A stretch of DNA of 64,000 nucleotides, from assembly GCA_014695255.1 (NCBI GenBank), contig JACJNX010000038.1:1-64000 (forward strand), written 5' to 3'. Both the position numbers and the translations under genes were made by a program. Under the pieces are notes generated by a model. The model saw nothing but the letters and a program-made list of their open reading frames with translations, had not been told where the DNA came from and made no database searches. Below, piece after piece: positions 1 through 7,167 of the stretch. Every line of letters begins with the position of its first letter. Position 1 is the first letter of the stretch. This DNA comes from Cyanobacteria bacterium FACHB-63 (GTDB lineage Bacteria > Cyanobacteriota > Cyanobacteriia > Leptolyngbyales > Leptolyngbyaceae).

Positions 1-513
1 TGACAAGCAGGCTTTGTACAATGGCTTCCATAGCTATCCATTCGGTGCGTTTGTGATTATTTGCACCCTAAGCGATGGGTAGCTTTCTTGTCAAAATTCT
101 GTCCGAACTATTGACTCAAGAATTTCCTGATTTTCAACTTGTATTAAGAATCATTTGTAGTCTTGCTTTAACCTGAGCGTAATCCTCTCTATCGTTTTGA
201 ATTGCTGCGATCGCTAATCCCGCTAATCCGATGTGCAACATATAGCAGCGCAGTCACTTCTCAAAATTCACAAGGGACAAATCCATCTCTTGATCCCGAA
301 TCCAGGCTTGCCAGTGTTGTTGATAGCAAATGCCCTCAGACCCAGGAGATACACGCTCAGCGTCCTTCGGTGGCTCGAGCAATGCACCGTGAATCACTTA
401 AATTCATCTTTCCATAATGCAACACCTAACACCTTGTAAGGATTTGCTTCACTCCTAAGGTAGAGGTACTTCATCGCTTTTAATTTCACTATCTGCATAG
501 AATACATTTCTTA
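1..513. other. Left-edge region without a convincing gene
   Basis: I see no supportable gene here. The short open frames have no recognisable domain and no good ribosome binding site. A TTGCACCCTAA string at 61-71 resembles one arm of the inverted repeats found at 6.5-7.1 kb, so it may be a stray copy of that element. The segment just before 514 probably carries the promoter of the following three-gene unit, but no clear -35/-10 pair is visible. Confidence 0.4.
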
Positions 514-1725
514 ATGATTGTGAATCAGCCCGTTGTAGAGCCTCTTCTCAAACCCCAATTTAATCTATCTATCCAAGCCGTACTGGCTCATGCAGCGAAC
601 ATCTCAGAATTTGCCTCGAAGAATGCTACAAATATTGATCAGCCCGGAGCTTTTCCAATCGCTGAATTTCAACACATTGCCGCAGCGGGATTATTAGCAG
701 CACCCCTTGATCGCTCTCTAGGCGGACTGGGATTGGGCATTGAGGCAAGTACGACCCTTGATTTGCTGAAATTATTAAAAACGATCGGGCGAGGCAACCT
801 GGCAGTCGGACGAATTTATGAAGGGCATGTGAACGCGCTACAGCTGATCCAATCCTTTGGCGCGCCAGCCCAGATTGAGGCGTATGCAGCAGATGCTCGC
901 GATCTCCATAAAATCTTCGGTGTGTGGAATGCAGAGGCAAGCGACGGCGTTAAGATCATTCCCCTTGCAAATGGACAGTATCGCTTAGAGGGCTGCAAAA
1001 CGTTTGCATCGGGTTCAGGCTATGTAGAGCGTCCCTTTGTGAATGGAACTTTACCAGATGGTCGCTGGCAGATGTGCATTGTGCCAATGGATGAAGTCGC
1101 AACGGTGAGCGATCCGGCTTGGTGGCAACCGTCGGGAATGCGGGCAACGGCGAGCTATAAAGTGGATTTTGGTGGCGTGGAATTAGCGGCTAGCGCCTTG
1201 ATCGGGCAACCCGATGATTATTATCGTCAACCGTGGCTAACAGCGGGTGTCGTGCGATTTGCGGCAGTCCAACTCGGTGGAGCTGAAGCCTTATTGGATG
1301 AAACGCGACAGTTTTTGCACAGCTTAGGGCGCACTCAAGATCCCTATCAAGAAGAACGGCTGGGAAAAATGGCGATCGCGATCGAAAGTGGCAATCTCTG
1401 GCTCCAAGGTGCAGCAGAGGTGATTGCTGATTATGCGCCAATCTTTGCAGGATCGCCGATGGTTAGCAATGCTGAATCAGAAAAGCTTGTAGCTTACACG
1501 AACATGGTGCGATCGGCGATCGAGCAAATCTGCATCGATGTTATGCAACTGTGTGAGCGATCAGTCGGCACACGGGGCTTGTTGCCTCCGACTCAGATCG
1601 AACGAATCATTCGAGATCTAACCCTATACCTGCGTCAACCTGCCTTTGATGCTGCCCTTGCCAATGTCGGGCAGTATACGCTGACTCAAACCGATCCTGT
1701 ACAGCGTTTGTGGCGAGATGACTAA
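514..1725 (+). CDS. Acyl-CoA dehydrogenase-like flavoprotein
   Basis: A 403-aa protein with the overall layout of the acyl-CoA dehydrogenase superfamily: a helical N-terminal part with the GLLAAPLDRSLGGLGLG region (about residues 55-75), a beta domain around residues 130-230, and a helical C-terminal part. These enzymes use FAD to oxidise acyl thioesters or, in relatives such as DszC/SfnB, act as flavin-dependent monooxygenases. I cannot identify the catalytic base, so the reaction is open. The stop overlaps the start of the PIG-L gene by 8 nt, and a NodS-like methyltransferase follows, so it is probably co-transcribed with them. This neighbourhood points to modification of a small sugar-derived metabolite rather than fatty acid degradation, but that is inference. 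Confidence 0.75.
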   Translation: MIVNQPVVEPLLKPQFNLSIQAVLAHAANISEFASKNATNIDQPGAFPIAEFQHIAAAGLLAAPLDRSLGGLGLGIEASTTLDLLKLLKTIGRGNLAVGRIYEGHVNALQLIQSFGAPAQIEAYAADARDLHKIFGVWNAEASDGVKIIPLANGQYRLEGCKTFASGSGYVERPFVNGTLPDGRWQMCIVPMDEVATVSDPAWWQPSGMRATASYKVDFGGVELAASALIGQPDDYYRQPWLTAGVVRFAAVQLGGAEALLDETRQFLHSLGRTQDPYQEERLGKMAIAIESGNLWLQGAAEVIADYAPIFAGSPMVSNAESEKLVAYTNMVRSAIEQICIDVMQLCERSVGTRGLLPPTQIERIIRDLTLYLRQPAFDAALANVGQYTLTQTDPVQRLWRDD

Positions 1726-2467
1726 TTGCATGATGTCTACGCCAATTACAAATGCAACACGGTTGCCATTAAAATCCATTTCTACCATTGATCTCGGTTG
1801 TGTTTTAGTGGTTGCTCCTCATCCCGACGATGAAACGCTAGGCTGTGGAGGTGCAATTGCAGCGTTGAGATTGTTGGATTATCCAGTACAAGTTTTAGTG
1901 ATCAGTGATGGCACCTTGTCTCATCCACGATCGCAAAAGTATCCTGCTGCTGCCCTGCGAAGTTTGCGTGAACAGGAAACGATCGCGGCTCTGAATTGCC
2001 TTGGCGTTTCAGCAGAAGCAGTGACGTTTTTGCGACTTCCAGACGGGTCAATCTCGGATCACCTCACGTCAGACCTAACCGGCACCGCCTGTTGTGCCTA
2101 TTTGCAAGCTGTATTACCGAAAACTGTGTTTTTGCCTTGGCGTTGTGATCCGCATCCCGATCATCGGGCGGCTTGGCAGTTAATTCATCAAGCAATCTCA
2201 ACCCTCGTACTCTCGCCTCGAATCATTGAGTATCCAATTTGGGATTGGGACCCGGATCAGCGGGAAACGGTCAACAATTCTGCAAAAATTACAGGCTGGC
2301 GATTGAATATTTCAACCATTGTCCATCTGAAACAGCAAGCGATCGCGCAGTATCGCTCTCAGACCACCAATTTAATCGACGATGATCCTGAAGGGTTCCG
2401 GTTGACCCCTGAAATGCTGGCAAATTTTTCGCACCCCTGGGAACTGTATTTTGAGGAACTACTATGA
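1718..2467 (+). CDS. PIG-L family N-deacetylase
   Basis: About 249 aa. The zinc-binding signature PHPDDETLGCGG lies at about residues 34-45, and the second conserved HPDHR motif at about 145-149. Both are hallmarks of the PIG-L/LmbE fold, which removes N-acetyl groups from GlcNAc-type substrates such as GlcNAc-PI, GlcNAc-inositol or bacillithiol precursors. The first ATG overlaps the upstream gene by 8 nt; ATG codons at 1730 and 1733 are alternative starts. The end overlaps the next gene by an ATGA, a translational-coupling arrangement. No signal peptide, so cytoplasmic. Placement next to a NodS-like methyltransferase and a glycosyltransferase suggests deacetylation of an amino sugar, then methylation. 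The substrate is unknown. Confidence 0.85.
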   Translation: MTNCMMSTPITNATRLPLKSISTIDLGCVLVVAPHPDDETLGCGGAIAALRLLDYPVQVLVISDGTLSHPRSQKYPAAALRSLREQETIAALNCLGVSAEAVTFLRLPDGSISDHLTSDLTGTACCAYLQAVLPKTVFLPWRCDPHPDHRAAWQLIHQAISTLVLSPRIIEYPIWDWDPDQRETVNNSAKITGWRLNISTIVHLKQQAIAQYRSQTTNLIDDDPEGFRLTPEMLANFSHPWELYFEELL

Positions 2468-3054
2468 ATCCACTGCAACCTAACTCACTACCGCCAAGCT
2501 ACTTTGATACGCTTTATCAGGCTGATCCCGATCCGTGGAGGTTTGAAACGAGTGAGTATGAAGCAAATAAATATGCAGCGACGATCGCGGCACTACCAAA
2601 ATCTCGCTATCGATCAGCGTTTGAGATTGGGGGATCAATTGGAGTCCTGACAGAAAAGCTTGCCGATCGCTGTGAATCGCTGTTATCGATTGATGTCTCT
2701 AAGCTTGCTCAAGATCGAGCGATTCAACGCTGCAAGCATCTATCCCAAATTCAATTTGAAATCATGCGGATTCCAGAGCAGTTTCCCGATCGCAAGTTTG
2801 ATCTGATCCTAGTTTCTGAGGTGGGATACTACTGGAGTTGGGAGGATTTGAGAAAATCGCAGCAGCACATTTTAGAGTCTCTGGAACCGGGTGGACATTT
2901 GCTACTTGTACATTGGACGCTGTATGCAAAAGATTACCCACTAAGCGGAGATGAGGTACATGATGCCTTTTTCGAGCTATCTCCCGTTAATCTCAAGCAT
3001 AGACTCGGACAACGAGAGGAGCAATACCGCCTTGATTTATTCGAGCGTTGCTAA
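2464..3054 (+). CDS. NodS-like class I SAM methyltransferase
   Basis: A 196-aa protein starting PPSYFDTLYQADPDPWRFET, a pattern typical of NodS/nodulation-type N-methyltransferases. The SAM-binding motif I follows as FEIGGSIGVLTEKLA (about residues 53-67) with acidic motif II SIDVS. The post-motif EVGYYWSW segment also fits NodS. NodS proteins N-methylate the amino group exposed on a chito-oligosaccharide by a deacetylase; here the gene directly follows a PIG-L deacetylase with ATGA overlap. Whether the substrate is a sugar is inferred from that order. Convergent with the glycosyltransferase, only 3 nt separating the two ends. Confidence 0.8.
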   Translation: MNPLQPNSLPPSYFDTLYQADPDPWRFETSEYEANKYAATIAALPKSRYRSAFEIGGSIGVLTEKLADRCESLLSIDVSKLAQDRAIQRCKHLSQIQFEIMRIPEQFPDRKFDLILVSEVGYYWSWEDLRKSQQHILESLEPGGHLLLVHWTLYAKDYPLSGDEVHDAFFELSPVNLKHRLGQREEQYRLDLFERC

Positions 3055-3057
3055 TTG

Positions 3058-4383
3058 CTAGACCAATAGGTTTGATCTCTTGCGTGAATGTCTTGATAAA
3101 TCCCATTGTGTGGGCACTCCAGATTTATGCTTTCTGGTTCCTGAACTAGTTTTTGACCCCCTACCGCAATGTTTAATCTCATGCAAGCAACCTCGTAATT
3201 CCTGAATTGCCTGTTCGATCGAAACTAATGATCTGCGTTCTGACCCGTTGCCTTCTTGCTGTTGGCGCTGTTCTACTTGCTCCAGTAACAAGCCAAGCGT
3301 TTGGGGTTGCATCAGTGTTTGCTGTAACCAGTCTATTGCAACTCCCAATTGATCACTTACTCGCTGAAGATCGACGCGGTTCGGTTGATAACCGCTGAGA
3401 ATTCGCCACCATAGCGCTCGAAGTTGGTGGCGGGATTGAAACCGAGCCACGATCGTAGCTCCAGATTCTACCAAAAACGGTTGCTGTTGCTGTCCCATTG
3501 CCGTCCACACACTCAACTGATTGGCTAGTCCTAGCTCTGTCCGTCCGATTTGCCGCGCCGAAGTTACTACCCGAACCTTCAGACTATGACGGAATTGTGC
3601 ATTCACGCGCAGCAATGCTCGATAGAGCGCCACATCTTCGGGAGTCCGCACAATAGGCAATCCACCTGCACGGTCATAAATTTCAGCAGTGACAGCAAAG
3701 CTAGCACCATAATGTTGAAAGTGTCGAGGAGCACGATCGTAGGGATCGGGATCAAGATAGCTCTCTAACTCTGCAATCAGCGATCGATACCCCACTTCTC
3801 GCAAATGGCAGAGTCTCGCATAGGGCGCTAGGTGAGCTAGTCCCACCGGATCAAGCAAGATTCTACCGCAGACCGCATCAGCACCATAGTCAATCTCTTG
3901 AAGCGTTGCAGCAATCCAGGTGGAACTCACCTGCGAATCGCCATCTGTTGAAGCAATAATGCCGCGCTTGCGTCCCAACTTATTAAGACGGCGATAAGCT
4001 TCATCCATAAGCAGTTGCCGGACTCGACCAATATGTGCTTCGTGCAGTGGTAATGTTTTTTCAACTACGTGCAGATTCAGATCGGGATGTAGTCGCGCAA
4101 ATTGAGTCGCGATCGTAACTGATGTATCGCTACAGTTGTTTGCCAGAAGAATGATTTCGTAGCGATCGCGCTGGAGCGGACGACCCTCTAAATCGATTTG
4201 GTTTGCCAATGCGCTTAGGGTTGCTGTTAGCGTTGCAGCTTCGTTGCGGACTGGAACAATGACACAGACTTCGCACTGTGGCTTAGGCGGCGTTTGAACC
4301 AAGGATTGAGAAAAATCATTGAGTGCTGGGGGCAAGGACGCAGCAACCACTTGCAAAGATTTAGATTGCATCGTGATTTGCAC
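3058..4383 (-). CDS. Family 2 glycosyltransferase
   Basis: 441 aa, soluble. The GT-A N-terminal motif CVIVPVRNEAATLTATLSAL (about residues 40-59) and the nucleotide-sugar/metal motif STDGDSQVSSTW (about 145-156) identify a GT2 enzyme. A later RAGGLPIVRTPEDVALY segment matches the acceptor/ED region. The C-terminal 130 residues are basic and without a recognised domain. It lies tail to tail with the PIG-L/NodS-like unit and probably supplies or extends the sugar those enzymes modify. No membrane segment is visible, so it is unlikely to be a processive polymer synthase. The start at 4383 is the first ATG of the conserved frame; the second M (MQSKS) is also possible. Confidence 0.82.
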   Translation of the reverse strand: MQITMQSKSLQVVAASLPPALNDFSQSLVQTPPKPQCEVCVIVPVRNEAATLTATLSALANQIDLEGRPLQRDRYEIILLANNCSDTSVTIATQFARLHPDLNLHVVEKTLPLHEAHIGRVRQLLMDEAYRRLNKLGRKRGIIASTDGDSQVSSTWIAATLQEIDYGADAVCGRILLDPVGLAHLAPYARLCHLREVGYRSLIAELESYLDPDPYDRAPRHFQHYGASFAVTAEIYDRAGGLPIVRTPEDVALYRALLRVNAQFRHSLKVRVVTSARQIGRTELGLANQLSVWTAMGQQQQPFLVESGATIVARFQSRHQLRALWWRILSGYQPNRVDLQRVSDQLGVAIDWLQQTLMQPQTLGLLLEQVEQRQQQEGNGSERRSLVSIEQAIQELRGCLHEIKHCGRGSKTSSGTRKHKSGVPTQWDLSRHSRKRSNLLV

Positions 4384-4729
4384 TCCGGATAGGTTTGCAA
4401 AAGTTGCTGCTCAATCTCCAAGAGCAGTAATAGAGCAGAATCATCAAATTCTTATTAAGACTTAACTTCACTCCATCATTGTGTCGGTTTTATTGCTCCA
4501 CCAGAATCTATCTATTGGATGAGTGTCGCATCCTGCACTTTTTGGGTTTCTTGTCCAGCTTGGTATCGATGCTTCTACGGTATTACTCGGTGTCGAGGTA
4601 GTTACACGGGGCGATCCTGCCAATCTGCCTAAATTAGCCCTGCAATAATATTGATGCTCATTGCTAAAGTCGTAGTGTTGAAAAAGAATGACAGAACGCC
4701 ATGACCCAGTGCGAGTCTCCAGATCGATC
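4384..4729. other. Intergenic region with possible gene debris
   Basis: No intact gene. A plus-strand stretch at roughly 4550-4650 reads as protein-like (QLGIDASTVLLGVEVVTRG) and ends at a stop, but I cannot assign it and it may be chance. The upstream part should contain the glycosyltransferase promoter. Confidence 0.3.
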
Positions 4730-4769
4730 GAGACGTGATATTGGTATCGGAGACGTGATATTGGTATCA
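4730..4769. repeat. Two-copy 20-nt tandem duplication
   Basis: GAGACGTGATATTGGTATCG at 4730-4749 is followed directly by the same 20 nt with one terminal change at 4750-4769. It sits at the decayed end of the IS5-family remnant and is probably a replication-slippage duplication. Confidence 0.85.
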
Positions 4770-5203
4770 GACACCTGAATCGTCATACCGATGACAAACA
4801 CGTGCACAATCTGTCCCAACGTATCGACGGTGATGAATCGCCGGCTGCACTTTTCGCCGACTGACTATCCAGCACTGCTTCTGATGGACTCGGAAGCCGT
4901 TCCTGCTCAATCCGGCTGCACCGATACAAGCGTTGCCTGCGGCTAGGCGAAGCCACCATGAATGTTCAACCAGGTTCCATCTTTGCGCCAATTGCGAAAG
5001 TAGGTATAGACCGTTTGCCAATCGGGAAAGTCGCCGGGTAATGCCCGCCACCGCACGCCTTCAACCAGGATGTAAAAGATGGCATTGAGAATGTCTCACA
5101 ACTCCACTTCTCGCGGTCGTCCGCCCGGCTTCGCTGCTGGCAATAAGTCATTCAATAATTCATATTGAGCAAGGGTGAGGTTGCTAGGATATGCTTTACT
5201 CAT
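4767..5203 (-). pseudogene. IS5-family transposase remnant
   Basis: Reading leftward from the ATG at 5203, the frame gives MSKAYPSNLTLAQYELL and KPGGRPREVEL, then a TGA where a tryptophan is expected. It continues with [20 protein letters not shown] and [10 protein letters not shown], the N-terminal half of an IS5-type transposase. After a further stop in the HGGFA stretch, a shorter piece (RIEQERLPSPSEAVLDSQSA) matches the DDE region and then degenerates. Much of the C-terminal half is missing. This copy is inactive and is distinct from the more intact IS5-family element at 17.8-18.7 kb. Confidence 0.85.
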
Positions 5204-5647
5204 GGCTCTCTCGGTACTGTAGTTGTTGTATTTACAGCGTATTATCGGAGGGCTTTTTTACATCTTCGATTGTCTTTTAAAACGTCCTCTTAGACTCATC
5301 GGTTGAATCAAACCTCCCTACTTAATCCGATCAGACGAGGAAAGCTTGCTCGCCCAGGTCATCCACAGAAATCGAAACCTGTTCCAGCAAAACCACGGTT
5401 CTTAAGTTATGAATCTCGTTAAGGCTATTCTTTCCTGTAAGCCTGTAAGAGATGTTACCCCTGATTTTCTGTAGGTTTTCTGAGTTCCTCCAGAAAATCC
5501 GCGATGATCCACCTAAGCAGATCGATCAATAAAAAACTGGAATTTTCCGGTGGATCACTCTTTAATAATTGAAACAGCGTGAGAAAATTAGCCCATTTGA
5601 TTAGAATTTGAGTTATTCTAATTTCACGTTTCACCGATCTATTGGCT
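5204..5647. other. Intergenic region, no gene seen
   Basis: About 440 nt between the IS remnant and the HTH gene. No coding frame with recognisable content on either strand; likely holds the HTH gene promoter. Nothing else is supported. Confidence 0.3.
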
Positions 5648-5893
5648 ATGACCTTGCCAGGAACTACACTAACCTTTGGCGAATGGCTGCGCGTCAAACG
5701 ACAGAGAAAGGGTGATCGCCAAAAAGACTTGGCGCGAGCGTTGAAGCTGAGTACACAAACGGTTAGTTCCTGGGAAAATGATGACAGCATTCCGAAGCTG
5801 ACTCCGCTTCAGATGCGAATTCTTTGCAACCAACTAGATTGTTCGCTTGATGAACTGGCTCAGTATCAAGAGATCGCGGAAAAAGCATCTTAG
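5648..5893 (+). CDS. XRE-type helix-turn-helix regulator, small
   Basis: About 81 aa from the ATG at 5648 (a TTG two codons earlier is the alternative). The HTH_3 domain covers residues ~15-70: LRVKRQRKGDRQKDLARAL is helices 1-2, LSTQTVSSWENDDSIPKL is the recognition helix region, and LDCSLDELAQY closes the fold. Such proteins bind DNA as dimers and regulate a neighbouring gene or plasmid functions. No partner toxin is visible next to it; the flanks are transposase debris, so its original target may be lost. Confidence 0.8.
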   Translation: MTLPGTTLTFGEWLRVKRQRKGDRQKDLARALKLSTQTVSSWENDDSIPKLTPLQMRILCNQLDCSLDELAQYQEIAEKAS

Positions 5894-5973
5894 ACAGCAT
5901 AGAACGGTATTGTCAGGTTAACCGGAATGTAGAATAATTGTACTGCTTCAACTGGGTTCGTATCCACTTGCCC

Positions 5974-6072
5974 GTGTACTCCCGTCATCGATTCCCCGGT
6001 GAAATTATCAGCTACTGTGTCTGGCTCTACCACACCTTCCTGCTGAGCTAGCGGGACATAGAGCACGTTACT
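5974..6072 (+). pseudogene. IS6-family transposase N-terminal fragment
   Basis: The frame from 5974 reads RHRFPGEIISYCVWLYHTF, then an in-frame TAG, then RDIEHVTQIVE. This matches the conserved N-terminus of IS6/IS240-type transposases (usual pattern HRFPPEIISxAVWLYxRF...RDVE). Nothing of the DDE core follows. A fragment of the following part of the same family occurs at 11922-12021 in the other orientation. Confidence 0.75.
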
Positions 6073-6098
6073 CAGATCGTCGAAAGATCACCAGAAGG

Positions 6099-6425
6099 TT
6101 AGCGTTTCTTGTCACTGCCTTCGCTCTTGATCTCTTGTGCAGCAGTCTCCAACTCTATTTCTAATTGCTCGATCGTAGGTAGACTTCCCTGAAGTTTCTC
6201 CGGCAAAGCCTCCCTCAATCGATAAGCAGACACTCCAATCGGTTTATGTACATCTCGCAGCGAATACTCCACGATCGTCTTGTTATGAGTTTTACAGAGA
6301 ATCATTTCGATGTCGGCTGATCGTTCTTACCTCGTAGAAGATCATCGACAGCAGACACATAAAAATTCATCTTACCGCCAAATCCCGGCTCAAATTCCAC
6401 AGTCTTCAGATCAATCAAACTCACC
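6099..6425 (-). pseudogene. DUF1016 (YhcG-type PDDEXK nuclease) C-terminal fragment, frameshifted
   Basis: Minus-strand frame from 6425 reads IDLKTVEFEPGFGGKMNFYV and SAVDDLLRGKNDQP, then ends in a stop. The neighbouring frame resumes with IEMILCKTHNK, VVEYSLRD-like and KPIGVSAYRLREALPEKL, ending at 6099. This is the C-terminal PDDEXK region of DUF1016 proteins; IDLKT contains the catalytic D...K part. One frameshift near 6305 separates the pieces and the N-terminal domain is absent. The N-terminal domain of a DUF1016 protein, also broken, lies at 21460-22238 on the other strand, so the two could be halves of one rearranged gene. Confidence 0.8.
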
Positions 6426-6490
6426 ATGCTGGATAAACAAACTCGTTGCAACTGCTTTATATCATTTCAGAGCGCCGTAGATTAGTCGTT

Positions 6491-7140
6491 TTTAGGGTGC
6501 ATATAACACAAAAATATAAGATTTATATGCTTTTATGCACCCTAAATCTAGGGTGACTTCCCACTGAGTCTTTGCCTGCTTTGTAGCGCTGTGTGATCAG
6601 CAATTTTTAGGGTGCATAAAAGCAATCAAATACAGAATTTTTATGCCTCTATGCACCCTAAATCTAAAATAACTTCTCACTGAGTCTTTGCCTTACCTAA
6701 GTAGAATGAGTGATGGACATCGCCCGATCGAAATCGAAGATAAGCATACGGACCACAACCATTAATCATCTTTAATTCAATATTTCCCCGTGAACCACGT
6801 GCCCCTGTTTTAGGCATCTTCTCTTCACGCTTCGTCTCCCACTCATCAAGCTCAGCCTCTAATCTCTCTTGTTCTTCAATCAACACATCTAATACGTCGC
6901 GCAAATACACCATGTCCTCAAGCCTGAGTGTGTAACAGTCTTGGAGAATGCTTTCTACAGTAGGAACATTTTGTTTACGACTTTTTCGAGGCATTATTAG
7001 AACCTAAATTTAGGGTGCATTGCTTCGTACAATTGATGGATTGCGGGTTTATGTGCACCCTGAAAAACTATGAACGCTCAAAGATTTAGGGTGCATAGCC
7101 GCAGTAATACCGAATGATTTCGGACTGTATGCACCCTAAA
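6491..7140. repeat. Four long inverted repeats with TTTAGGGTGCATA arms
   Basis: Four copies of a stem formed by TTTAGGGTGCATA and TATGCACCCTAAA: 6491-6503/6534-6546, 6606-6618/6650-6662, 7009-7020/about 7051-7065 (degenerate right arm) and 7085-7097/7128-7140. Arms are 12-13 nt with 30-32 nt between them, and the centres differ in sequence. Two copies lie after and two before the 105-aa gene at 6677-6994, close to the downstream end of the replication-type gene. They could be binding sites of a replicon protein, transcription terminators or small mobile palindromes. Confidence 0.85.
6677..6994 (-). CDS. Hypothetical protein, 105 aa
   Basis: Not recognised. Residues ~15-60 are strongly helical and acidic, with heptad-like spacing (LEDMVYLRDVLDVLIEEQER), probably a coiled coil. 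The C-terminal half is basic and reads GNIELKMINGCGPYAYLRFR then GDVHHSFYLGK, a beta-rich motif common in small plasmid-borne cyanobacterial proteins. The start at 6994 is the ATG just inside inverted repeat 3. Bracketed by the TTTAGGGTGCATA repeats, so it may bind or be regulated by them. Confidence 0.6.
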   Translation of the reverse strand: MPRKSRKQNVPTVESILQDCYTLRLEDMVYLRDVLDVLIEEQERLEAELDEWETKREEKMPKTGARGSRGNIELKMINGCGPYAYLRFRSGDVHHSFYLGKAKTQ

Positions 7141-7167
7141 ATTATTTGCATAGCACATCTCCGAAAT

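Noticed and set aside
202-439. Two overlapping short open frames near the left edge
   Set aside because: No domain, no ribosome binding site, and both frames read equally poorly; most likely chance.
4550-4650. Possible small gene reading QLGIDASTVLLGVEVVTRG
   Set aside because: No start codon or RBS, short, and no family recognised; recorded only as possible debris.
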